A stretch of 64,000 nucleotides of DNA from Nostoc sp. KVJ3. Its GTDB lineage: Bacteria > Cyanobacteriota > Cyanobacteriia > Cyanobacteriales > Nostocaceae. Position 1 is the stretch's first letter, and every line of letters starts with the position of its first letter. The stretch is from contig NZ_WWFG01000001.1 of NCBI RefSeq assembly GCF_026127265.1, positions 992,001-1,056,000 on the forward strand. The letters run 5' to 3'. This document shows positions 17,003 to 25,421 of this stretch, piece after piece. The notes beneath the pieces were generated by a model, which had not been told where the DNA came from, did not search any database, and worked only from the letters and a program-made list of their open reading frames with translations. A program made the translations under genes and the position numbers.

Positions 17003-20000
17003 TTATTCGGGCAGGTTTTTTTCCTGTTCCCTGTTCCCCGTTCCCTGTTCCCTCTTAACTAATGCTTCAGCCTCTTCTTCGGTTAATTCTTCAATTTCTT
17101 TTAATAGGATTTCTTCAACTATAATCGCCAAATCAGCAACATTATTTGCTTCAAACAGTGCCCTTAAGGGAATTTCAATGTTGAATGTATCTTGAATCTG
17201 AGCAATAGCTTGGGTGGCTAGAAAAGAGTGTCCTCCAAGTTCAAAAAAGTTATCAGTAATGCCTACAGCCTCAACACCTAATACTGCGACAAAAATATCA
17301 GCGATCGCTTGTTCTATATCTGTCTGTGGGGCAACAAACTCTTGATTGCGTTGGTTTTGAGAATATGGAAGTGGTAGTGCTCGGCGATCGATTTTGCCAT
17401 TAGGCGTTAAGGGAAAGGCCGAAAGTTGCACAAAATCATTGGGAATCATGTACTCTGGTAACTTTGCTTTGAGAAATTGGCGCAGTTCTGATGTGGATAC
17501 TGATAATAATTTCTTTCCAGAAAATTGCTCTAAATGCTGCTTCCTTTGAGATTTAGTTTCACGAGATTTGCGTATCGATCTGTTGGGATGAATGGCGTAG
17601 AGCATATAAACCTCAATATTACTATCGGGTTGTTCGCCTTTAGAAATAATGTATTCATCCACAGAAACTTGATAATTATTTTGTTCTAATAGAGTAGTAA
17701 TTTTTTGCAGATTCTCCAAGCCATCAACCTCGATCACCAGTTGTTTAATTTTCGGCCAATCCTGTTCTTCAATACCTTCAAGGACAAGATACTCGCTTTT
17801 CTCAACATCGATTTTGAGCAAATCAATTTGCTCTATTTTATACTCGCGAATAATGGTAGAAAGGGTTTTTAACTGACACAGATAAGTTTCACTACGATAT
17901 CGTTCTGCTAAAAAATCGTCGATTCCTTCTTGAGAGCGTATTCCTTGCCGTCCTACTACGCCATTTTCGACCTGGTGGATAATCATCGCTTTTGCGGCTC
18001 GTTTATCTTTTTCTGGTTCGGCAAAACGCCCAGATATTCCCGACATTTCTGGGTAGAACGTAAATTTAACCGTTTCTTGTTGATGAGAAAGACCATATTC
18101 AAGCAGTTTCACTTGAGGGCTGTATTGACTCAAGTTTGCTTGCAAAATATTAAATGTGGGCGGAATCGGTTCAAAAGCGTAAACTGTGGTGTTGGAAAAA
18201 TTCTGCTGCACAAATAATGTAAATAAACCAATATTTGCACCCACATCAAAAACACAATCACCATCATTAAGGGTGATGCCATGCTTCAGATAGATTTGAT
18301 TTTCAAAGATTTCGGCGTAAAGCGCATTGGTTTGGTGAGCGCTCAAATGGTTGATTGTCATCCCATTAGGAAGTTTGAGCAGTTTTTGGCGATCGCTATG
18401 CGGTTGCTGATGGGAAATAAAATAAGCCACCAATCGCTGTTGCTCGCAAGCGGCTGTCGTGGCTGTATCTTCACGAACAATGACGCAACTCTCGCGGATC
18501 TGAGAATGCTGGTTAAGTACCGTTTCGATTTCACCAAGTTCGATGCGGAAGCCGCGAACTTTAACTTGATTATCAATGCGCCCCAGAAACTCGATGCTGC
18601 CATCGGGTAAATACTGCGCTAAATCGCCAGTTTTGTAAATCCGCGCTTTTGGCTCGGTGCTAAAGGGATTAGGAATAAACTTGGCTTGGGTAATATCAGT
18701 CCGACGAAGATAGCCGCGTGCAAGTCCAGCACCACCAATATGTAATTCCCCAGGGACTCCAATAGGAACAGGCTGAAGATAGCGATCGAGAATGTAAATT
18801 TGGGTATTAGCGATCGCCTGACCGATGGGAATTTTGCGATCGCTAACATCAATGGCATGGGTAGTTGACCAGATCGTAGCTTCGGTGGGGCCATACATAT
18901 TGTAAATTTTCCCTGGTATTGCTTCTTTAAGTTGCTGCGCTAAGGATGGGGACAAACTCTCTCCCCCCACCATTAAGGCTTGCAGCGACCTGAGTGGATG
19001 TAAACTATGGGTTGTCATCAGCATTCGTAGCCAGGAGGGAGTGCATTGCAGATGAGATACCGGATATTTCTGCAATTGAGCTAGTACGGAATGCTCTGGA
19101 TCGTGGTTACTTGTTCCTAAATTGCTACGCTCTTTCACTTCTTTGAGGTAATTGAGACTAGACAGAGTAGAATCAACATCCATGCCAAAATCAATCAAAC
19201 ACGCTACTTCATCCACTCCAATTGTCTGCAAACGCTCAATCAGACTTAGGCATTTTTCTGGTGTTCCTAGCAATCCACTAGTTTCAAAGTAACGGTTAAA
19301 TGCAAATGAGAGTAAAGCTTCGCGATCGCCCTCATCCCAGGATTTAACTTGAGCAGCTAAATCCGTCCCGTCCCACATTTTAAGTACTAAATTCATCGAG
19401 CTATTAAGATAGTTGCACAAAGGGCGACGGACTTGTTCGCGCACGGTTTCTAAATCTTCACCAATGAAGGTGTGTAGCATCAGAGTAATATGACCCGTAC
19501 CTGCATAGCCTTGCTCTTGCCAAACTTGGTGATAAAGTTTGATTTTCGCTGCCAACTCCTCAAGACTCTGCCCCAATAGATGGGTGAGAACGTTTGCACC
19601 TAGTTCTCCCGCCAAACGGAAAGTTTCTGGATTACCCGCCGCAGTTACCCAAACAGGAAGTTCGGGTTGCACGGGTCGCGGAAAGGTTTGGACATCTATT
19701 GTCTGACCTGTGCCATCTAAAAGCGCGATCGCTTCTCCTCGCCACAGTTGCCGCACTGTGCTGATTCCTTGTGCCATAATTGTTTTGCGTTCGGCGTAGT
19801 GATCGGGAGCTAGCACAAAATCATTGGGTTGCCAGCCGCTAGCAAAAGAAATGCCTACCCGTCCATTGGATAAGTTATCAACTAATGCCCATTCTTCAGC
19901 AATACGCAGTTCTGAATGTAGGGGCAAAACGACACTACCAGCCCGAATCTGAACTTGTTCCGTAATTGTGGCGATCGCCGCAGCAGCAACAGCAGGGTTA

Positions 20001-22663
20001 GGATAAATACCTCCAAAGGCATGAAAATGACGTTCTGGTATCCAAACCGCAGTAAATCCATTGCGATCGGCAAACTTTGCTCCTTCAATAAGTAGTTTGT
20101 ACTGTTCGAGGGAACGGGGAACAGGAAAGGGGGAACAGTGAGGATTTAGAAGCTTCGTCTCCTTGAGGGAACGGGGAACAGGAAAGGGGGAACAGTGAGG
20201 ATTTAGAAGCTTCGTCTCCTTGGGAGGATTGTATTTGCCAAGGTTTAGATCCCTATCCAACACCTCCCCCACTCCCTGTTCCCCATTCCCTGTTCCCTGT
20301 CCCGTATTCCCTGTTCCCTCTAACGCCTGATTATCGCTGGCAAAATAGAACAAACTAAACTCCAAGGGCTTGGTATTGGGTTTTGTCAGAGAAGATATTT
20401 TTGTAGGAGATATATTTTTGGGATCGTCCTGCAAAATTACCTGAAAGCCACGAGCAAGAGTCCAGAATATTTCTAGAATCGAAATATCAAAGGAAATCGT
20501 CGTCAAGGCCAGCCATACGCCACCATTTCCCCCAATCCGTTCGTCCATACCAACAAAGAAATTTGCCACTTGGCGATGTTCGACCATCACCCCTTTAGGT
20601 TGACCTGTAGAGCCGGAAGTATAAATAACATAAGCTAAATGATGGGATTTGACCTCTGTTTGCGGATTTTCCAGTTTTGGCGGTAATTGTCTGATATCTG
20701 CGTCTAGAGTAATAATTTGCGCTGAAATAACTGGCAAAATTGCTAGTAATCGTTGTTGAGTGAGTAAAACCGATATATTGGCATCCGAGAGCATATATGT
20801 CAATCGCTCTTGAGGATAGGTTGGATCTAGGGGTACGTAAGCTCCTCCCGCTTTCAGAATCCCCAGTAGACCGACCGCCATTTCTAGCGATCGCTCAACA
20901 CAAATTCCCACTAATGTCTCTGGTTGAACGCCAAGACTTTGCAAGTAATGAGCTAATTGATTTGACTTTTCGTTTAAGGCTCGATAAGTTAAGGTTTGGT
21001 TGCCAAATATCACAGCGATCGCCTCTGGTGTCCGCTCAACCTGTTGCTCAAACCACTGATGAATGCATAAATGTTGTGGATAGTCAATACTTGTCTGGTT
21101 CCAATCCACCAATAATTGTTGCTGTTCTATGTTAGTGAGCAGTGGTAGTGTCGCGCTCGGACTGTCAGGATTAGTAACAATTCCCTCAAGTAATGTCTGC
21201 AAATGTCCCATCATTCGCTCAATTCTATCTGCATTGAAGAGGTCAGCATTGTACTTGAACACCGTATAAACCGCTTCGCTTGTTTCTACAGCTTCCAGCG
21301 TGAGATCGAACTGACCTTCTTGCTGAGGCATTTCCAAGGGTGCTAATTGTAAGTTGTGCCAGGTAATTGGTTCTTGAACGGCTTTTGGTGACAATAGCGC
21401 TTCCATAACTGGCGATTGCCGAAAGTTCTGCAAGATAAAAGCCACTTGAAATATAGGGTGATAGCTAGGATTGGGTTGAACTTGCAGTTCTTCTACCAGC
21501 AGAGGGAAAGGATAACCCTGATTGGCAAACATTTCTAAAACAGTGCGGCGGTTTTGAGCAAGAAGTTCTCTACAGGTGGGATTGCCTACCAATTTCCCCC
21601 GCAACACCACTTGATCGATAAAATTACCAATAACGGCTGTAAACTGCGACTGGCTGCGACCTGCGGCTAACGGCGATCCAATTAAGATATCATCCTGACC
21701 AGTGTAGCGATATAGCAAAATTTGAAAAGCCGTCAGCAGCACTACATAAAGGGTTGTGCGTTCGGTTGTCGCCAGAGTCTTGAGTTTGGCAACCAAGGAA
21801 TTTGGTAATTGGCAAAACTGAGAAGCACCGTTGTAGGTTTGAAAACTGGGGCGCGGACGATCTGCTGGTAATTGTAGTATAGGCAGTTGTCCTGCAAGCT
21901 GTTGTTGCCAGTAACTACGAAGTTTTTCCCCTTGTGGACTTATTAATAAGTTTTGCTGCCACTGTACGTAGTCTTGATAAGTGCGATCCAGTGGCGGCAA
22001 ACTCGGTGTTTGTCCAGTGCTGATAGCAGCGTACAAAGATAACAGTTCGTTCACCACAAGCTCAATTGACCATCCGTCACCTGCAATGTGGTGAATTGTC
22101 ACTAATAAAATATGTTTTTCTTCGTTTTGAGTGAAGACTCGAACGCGCATGGGGGAATTTTGTTCGAGATTAAAAGGTGTTTTATACTGTTCAATTACGT
22201 TGTCGTGCAACTCTGATTCTTGCCAACTTGAGGCATCAATCCATTGAAAGTCAGCCTTGAAGGTTTGATGCACCCACTGAACTGGCCCTGATTCTCGTTG
22301 AGGGAAAGTACTTCTTAAATTTGGATGGCGATCGCATAATATTTGACAAGCTTCATACCAGCTATCAATCTGTAACGGGGAATAAATTCGACAAGCAAAA
22401 GCCATGTGATAGGCTGCACTGTCAGGGTTGAGTTGCCACAAAAACCATAAGCCTTTTTGTCCATAAGAAAGGGGATGAACATCAAAAATATCTGGGCAAT
22501 TGTGGAGTAATTTTATAATTTCAACTTTTCGCTGTTTGAGACTTTCAATAATGGTGGAATTTAAGGTTGCTTTTGAACCACCAATCCGCAGATTTCCATC
22601 TTCTTTGAGTGAAAGTTGGATACCTTTTAGGGAGAGATTTTGTAAGAAATTTAGTAATTCCAT
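17003..22663 (-). CDS. NRPS1: docking-C-A(monooxygenase, FkbM methyltransferase)-PCP
   Basis: 1886 residues. A TubC-like docking domain (1-55) faces the acidic tail (NDDWIELEI) of PKS5. The C domain (about 62-500) has HHIAGDGWS at 190. The A domain starts about 530 (A3 YTSGSTGQPKG). Between A4 (FDISILEIF, about 727) and A5 (NMYGPTEATIW, about 1254) lies a flavin-dependent luciferase-like monooxygenase of about 400 residues (LEFSLFYFAS; VWIPERHFHAFGG at about 875). Between A8 (GRIDNQVKVRGFRIELGE) and A10 (PNGKIDRRAL) lies an FkbM-type SAM methyltransferase (VFDVGANIGLF at about 1470; YAFEP). PCP: DNFFELGGHSF at about 1808. Pocket residues D-I-L-Q-M-G-M-I-W-K are close to the known glycine code DILQLGLIWK. 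Oxidation and methylation of bound glycine is inferred. In-frame tandem repeats lie at about residues 782-850 and at the C-terminus. Confidence 0.93.
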   Translation of the reverse strand: MELLNFLQNLSLKGIQLSLKEDGNLRIGGSKATLNSTIIESLKQRKVEIIKLLHNCPDIFDVHPLSYGQKGLWFLWQLNPDSAAYHMAFACRIYSPLQIDSWYEACQILCDRHPNLRSTFPQRESGPVQWVHQTFKADFQWIDASSWQESELHDNVIEQYKTPFNLEQNSPMRVRVFTQNEEKHILLVTIHHIAGDGWSIELVVNELLSLYAAISTGQTPSLPPLDRTYQDYVQWQQNLLISPQGEKLRSYWQQQLAGQLPILQLPADRPRPSFQTYNGASQFCQLPNSLVAKLKTLATTERTTLYVVLLTAFQILLYRYTGQDDILIGSPLAAGRSQSQFTAVIGNFIDQVVLRGKLVGNPTCRELLAQNRRTVLEMFANQGYPFPLLVEELQVQPNPSYHPIFQVAFILQNFRQSPVMEALLSPKAVQEPITWHNLQLAPLEMPQQEGQFDLTLEAVETSEAVYTVFKYNADLFNADRIERMMGHLQTLLEGIVTNPDSPSATLPLLTNIEQQQLLVDWNQTSIDYPQHLCIHQWFEQQVERTPEAIAVIFGNQTLTYRALNEKSNQLAHYLQSLGVQPETLVGICVERSLEMAVGLLGILKAGGAYVPLDPTYPQERLTYMLSDANISVLLTQQRLLAILPVISAQIITLDADIRQLPPKLENPQTEVKSHHLAYVIYTSGSTGQPKGVMVEHRQVANFFVGMDERIGGNGGVWLALTTISFDISILEIFWTLARGFQVILQDDPKNISPTKISSLTKPNTKPLEFSLFYFASDNQALEGTGNTGQGTGNGEQGVGEVLDRDLNLGKYNPPKETKLLNPHCSPFPVPRSLKETKLLNPHCSPFPVPRSLEQYKLLIEGAKFADRNGFTAVWIPERHFHAFGGIYPNPAVAAAAIATITEQVQIRAGSVVLPLHSELRIAEEWALVDNLSNGRVGISFASGWQPNDFVLAPDHYAERKTIMAQGISTVRQLWRGEAIALLDGTGQTIDVQTFPRPVQPELPVWVTAAGNPETFRLAGELGANVLTHLLGQSLEELAAKIKLYHQVWQEQGYAGTGHITLMLHTFIGEDLETVREQVRRPLCNYLNSSMNLVLKMWDGTDLAAQVKSWDEGDREALLSFAFNRYFETSGLLGTPEKCLSLIERLQTIGVDEVACLIDFGMDVDSTLSSLNYLKEVKERSNLGTSNHDPEHSVLAQLQKYPVSHLQCTPSWLRMLMTTHSLHPLRSLQALMVGGESLSPSLAQQLKEAIPGKIYNMYGPTEATIWSTTHAIDVSDRKIPIGQAIANTQIYILDRYLQPVPIGVPGELHIGGAGLARGYLRRTDITQAKFIPNPFSTEPKARIYKTGDLAQYLPDGSIEFLGRIDNQVKVRGFRIELGEIETVLNQHSQIRESCVIVREDTATTAACEQQRLVAYFISHQQPHSDRQKLLKLPNGMTINHLSAHQTNALYAEIFENQIYLKHGITLNDGDCVFDVGANIGLFTLFVQQNFSNTTVYAFEPIPPTFNILQANLSQYSPQVKLLEYGLSHQQETVKFTFYPEMSGISGRFAEPEKDKRAAKAMIIHQVENGVVGRQGIRSQEGIDDFLAERYRSETYLCQLKTLSTIIREYKIEQIDLLKIDVEKSEYLVLEGIEEQDWPKIKQLVIEVDGLENLQKITTLLEQNNYQVSVDEYIISKGEQPDSNIEVYMLYAIHPNRSIRKSRETKSQRKQHLEQFSGKKLLSVSTSELRQFLKAKLPEYMIPNDFVQLSAFPLTPNGKIDRRALPLPYSQNQRNQEFVAPQTDIEQAIADIFVAVLGVEAVGITDNFFELGGHSFLATQAIAQIQDTFNIEIPLRALFEANNVADLAIIVEEILLKEIEELTEEEAEALVKREQGTGNREQEKNLPE
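17021..17055 (+). repeat. Heptanucleotide repeat at NRPS1 C-terminus
   Basis: About five near-copies of GTTCCCT/GTTCCCC. Read on the coding strand they encode the tail REQGTGNREQ, a 7-residue period made of three 7-nt units. Confidence 0.85.
20108..20221. repeat. Perfect 57-bp tandem duplication inside NRPS1
   Basis: Unit 20108-20164 is repeated at 20165-20221, encoding KETKLLNPHCSPFPVPRSL twice. It lies within the monooxygenase insert, next to heptanucleotide repeats (20271-20320), and keeps the frame (57 = 3 x 19). Confidence 0.93.
20271..20320 (+). repeat. Heptanucleotide repeat in the monooxygenase insert
   Basis: Seven near-copies of ATTCCCT/GTTCCCT; on the coding strand they give EGTGNTGQGTGNGEQG, extending a loop just after the first strand of the luciferase-like domain. 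Confidence 0.85.
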
Positions 22664-22681
22664 TGGAGAATTAAATATAGG

Positions 22682-22775
22682 AGGGAATAGGGAATGGGGA
22701 ATAGGGAATAGGGAATGGAGAATAGGGGGCAGGGAACAGAGAATGGGGAATGGGGAATTAAGAAAAGGGAATAGA
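22682..22775 (+). repeat. Heptanucleotide repeat array between genes
   Basis: About a dozen near-copies of GGGAATA/GGGAATG/GGGAACA fill the gap between NRPS1 and the four-helix-bundle gene. Coding-strand CCCCATTCCC runs leave no recognisable ribosome-binding site in it. Confidence 0.85.
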
Positions 22776-22777
22776 AG

Positions 22778-23140
22778 TCATTGTTTTAGTTTTTTAATAA
22801 GAGCAATAATCATTCGACTCTCTTCTCGTAGTAAAGAAATAATCGATTCTATATCTGTATGAGTACATAATTTTACTCTATGAGATAAAATAATATGTGT
22901 TTCTAATTCGTTAATTGAGCCTTGGGAAATATTAAGAAATCTGATATATTCAGCCGTTGATCTTCTTCCATAACCTTCTGCTATATTAGCTGGAATAGAT
23001 GCCGCAGACCTTCTAATTTGTTGTACCATCCCATACAACTCATCTTTAGGAAAAGCTTTAGTCAATAAATAACATTTTTCGGCGATGTCCATGCCTTTTT
23101 GCCAAATCTTTAAGTCTTTAAAATCATTAATTTCTGACAT
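22778..23140 (-). CDS. Four-helix-bundle protein (S23/IVP family)
   Basis: About 120 residues; I prefer the ATG at 23140 (MSEINDFKDLKIWQKGMDIA) over one four codons upstream. The family motifs are clear: an N-terminal F-x-x-L-x-x-W-x-K helix, RRSAASIPANIAEGYGRRS in the middle (about 47-65), and a helix EYIRFLNISQGSINELETHI. This is the four-helix-bundle family first described as proteins encoded in 23S rRNA intervening sequences. It forms small pentameric helical proteins of unclear function, often linked to mobile DNA. It sits between the last PKS gene and NRPS1, flanked on both sides by heptanucleotide repeats, which suggests it was brought in with the repeats rather than being biosynthetic. 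Confidence 0.88.
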   Translation of the reverse strand: MSEINDFKDLKIWQKGMDIAEKCYLLTKAFPKDELYGMVQQIRRSAASIPANIAEGYGRRSTAEYIRFLNISQGSINELETHIILSHRVKLCTHTDIESIISLLREESRMIIALIKKLKQ

Positions 23141-23203
23141 AACAAAAACCACTTATTTTATTCCTCTATTCCCTCTTCCCTCTTTCCTCTTCCCTGCTAT
23201 AAT

Positions 23204-23916
23204 CTAGATTTCTAATTCAATCCAATCATCATTTTTTTCCTCTAAATTGATTGTTTCTTGATTAGTAGTATTTTTTAAATTCTCTGATAACTGTTCATTG
23301 ACAAGCGTACTTAATTCTGAAAGCGTAATTCCCTCCATCAATTTAACCATTGGAATGTCAACCTCTAAATCTCTCTGAACTTGGTTGCGTAACTCTAACA
23401 TCATCAAAGAATCAAGACCCATCGTATCTAGGGGCTGCTCAATGTTAACGGTAGTTATTTGAGTCGATAAATTTAATTGCAACACCTGTGCTAATTCTTG
23501 CTGGAAATAAGCTGTTAAAATTTCTTGGCGATCGCTTGCTAACTCGACTTCGCTTAAGCGTTGCCAAATCTCGGTTCGCCGCTCTGAAGTTTGCGGTTGG
23601 GGTTGTGCCTGAGTTTCAATGTCCCCAAACAACAATCCTCGTCCTTTGGTTTGGTAGAGTTGCTTAAATCGCTGCCATTCCATGTCTGCAACAACGGTTT
23701 GCACGTTAGTTGTTCCCATGAGGTAATCTAGAGCAGCGATCGCCATTTCTGGTGATAACGCTCTGACACCATTTTGAGCTAGCCAAGCTTGACCCTCTTC
23801 GGAAGCAGCCATACCATAACGGCTCCAAGGCCCCCAATTGATACTCAGAGCAGGTAATCCCTGGCTGTGCCGATAATGGGCTAGTCCATCGAGGAAATGA
23901 TTAGCGGCGGCATAGT
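23204..23916 (-). pseudogene. PKS5, 3' piece: end of KR and ACP
   Basis: This is the 3' end of the PKS5 gene, cut off by the IS4-type element. Reading from 23916 the frame continues the interrupted KR: HYAAANHFLDGLAHYR (catalytic Tyr and Asn) and INWGPWSRYGMAASE. An ACP follows, its phosphopantetheine Ser in MGLDSLMMLELRN. The acidic tail NDDWIELEI probably docks with the TubC-like domain of NRPS1. A 202-residue ORF from ATG 23812 could be translated on its own as an ACP-like fragment, but without the IS it is only the C-terminus of a 4111-residue protein. Confidence 0.88.
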
Positions 23917-23926
23917 GGGCAAGTCC
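23917..23926. repeat. 10-bp target-site duplication
   Basis: GGGCAAGTCC here and at 25422-25431, immediately outside the 16-bp inverted repeats of the IS inside PKS5. Confidence 0.9.
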
Positions 23927-25421
23927 ATTGGTGACAAGTTAAAGCTGTAAGTCTTTTGTCAAGAGGCTTTGAGAGAATCGCTGAAAAAAAACTGGTCAGA
24001 CCCTCGTTGGAGATCAGGAAAAGGAGCGACAATTAACTTAACGTTTGGTTTTCGCTTCTGTTTGATAATACCTAAATCTCGATTTTGAGGGTCAGCAAAA
24101 TACTTAATAGTATCTGTTGTGTTACCTTTTTGATGAGCCATTGTAAAATGGTAAAGACCACGATAAATCATTTCTAATGAGATTTCATCAAAGGGTAGAG
24201 AGAGTTCATCCGCTACGGCATCACCTAAATCTACTAAAACCGCATAAAATAACCACGTCGCCCAAATTTGTAACTTAATTCCATTAATTGAACCTGTCCA
24301 TAAATAACTTAACCCCAAGAGTCTTTTGACTATATTAAAAGCATCTTCAATTCGCCAACGCCGCCGATATAAATCTGCTACTACATAAGGGGGTAAAACA
24401 TGAGGGTCTAGGACGCTGGTTAAATAAGAATGCCATGTTTTTCCCGACCTTACTTCAATCAAACGTAAAGTTATAAACGGAGTCTTTTTAGTGCCAGAAC
24501 CGAGACGTATCTTCCGGTCTCGCAGTCCATAACTATCTGTCAACACCTGTTCTACTTTGATTGCTGCTCCTTTCTTTATTCTGGTAATAAAGTCAACTTT
24601 ATTCTCGATTAATTGATGCCAAAAGTTAAAGTGATAAAAACCTCTATCTAATAAGAGTAAAGTTCCGGCTCTAACTAAATTTAGGATATTTTCTTCTAGT
24701 TTAGTATCAGAAGCTTTAGGATTTTCTTCAAACCAAATTTCTACAGGTAATCTGGTCATTAAATCAATGACTGTACTCATCTTTCCTGCTAATTGTCCTC
24801 TTTGAGCTTCCTCTAAACTTTGTATTTTCCTAAACAATGCCTCCAGTGTTGACCCGTCTACTATCCAAATTTTCTCGAATTTTAATAATGTAAACTGAAT
24901 ACTTTCTGGTAATGGACGTTTATTTCTACTATGCCAAGCCGCTCTCAAACTAGGCAATAAATCTTTAAATACTTTTTCAAATAATTCTGATGGAAATGTC
25001 AAAAATCTCTGTGATACTGCTTGTTGACTAACTTTTGTGGGATTACACCACAGAAAACCGTCTCTGGCTAACATTCTTGTCAGTTCCCTGACTCCTGCTA
25101 CATCTCTCCATAACAAGGTCAGCACCGCAGCCATCATCAATGGTAAATTCAGTATCCGTTCCCTGAGTCCTAGTTTTCGGTAGTAATTTTCTTGATTTGT
25201 AATCGCTGGTGTCAGTAATCTTTCCAGTTGCTCTGCAATTACTTCGTCTTCCACCATTGGTCTGTGTTTCTTTTTGGCATGGTCTCTATTGGTTTTTTTG
25301 CTGGTGGTCATGGCTAAGTCTCAATCGCTCAATTACTTGTCTAGATTGAGTTTCCCACTATTTTTGAACACTACAAATATCACCCTTGACAATTTCTCCT
25401 TTTCCTTAACTTGTCACCAAT
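23927..25421 (-). mobile_element. IS4-family insertion sequence inside PKS5, 1495 bp
   Basis: Perfect 16-bp inverted repeats ATTGGTGACAAGTTAA (23927-23942) and its complement (25406-25421), with the 10-bp target duplication GGGCAAGTCC. One intact transposase gene on the minus strand. Removing the element and one target copy restores the KR sequence SNGLAHYAAAN. The perfect structure and intact transposase mean it may still move, so the disruption could revert by precise excision. Confidence 0.95.
23959..25311 (-). CDS. IS4-family transposase, intact
   Basis: 450 residues. DDE transposase for cut-and-paste movement of the surrounding IS. First Asp in WIVDGSTLEA (about 153), second in LLLLDRGFYHF (about 220), and the IS4 signature Y-x2-R-x3-E-x6-K is complete in YRRRWRIEDAFNIVK (about 325-339). 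The N-terminus is basic, as expected for a DNA-binding start. It fills the element apart from short ends and runs in the same direction as the disrupted PKS gene, so it could also be read from the cluster's transcript. Confidence 0.93.
   Translation of the reverse strand: MTTSKKTNRDHAKKKHRPMVEDEVIAEQLERLLTPAITNQENYYRKLGLRERILNLPLMMAAVLTLLWRDVAGVRELTRMLARDGFLWCNPTKVSQQAVSQRFLTFPSELFEKVFKDLLPSLRAAWHSRNKRPLPESIQFTLLKFEKIWIVDGSTLEALFRKIQSLEEAQRGQLAGKMSTVIDLMTRLPVEIWFEENPKASDTKLEENILNLVRAGTLLLLDRGFYHFNFWHQLIENKVDFITRIKKGAAIKVEQVLTDSYGLRDRKIRLGSGTKKTPFITLRLIEVRSGKTWHSYLTSVLDPHVLPPYVVADLYRRRWRIEDAFNIVKRLLGLSYLWTGSINGIKLQIWATWLFYAVLVDLGDAVADELSLPFDEISLEMIYRGLYHFTMAHQKGNTTDTIKYFADPQNRDLGIIKQKRKPNVKLIVAPFPDLQRGSDQFFFSDSLKAS

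Noticed and set aside
17930..18610. Plus-strand ORFs of 95 and 109 codons opposite NRPS1
   Set aside because: They are antisense shadows of the A and methyltransferase domains with no domain of their own.
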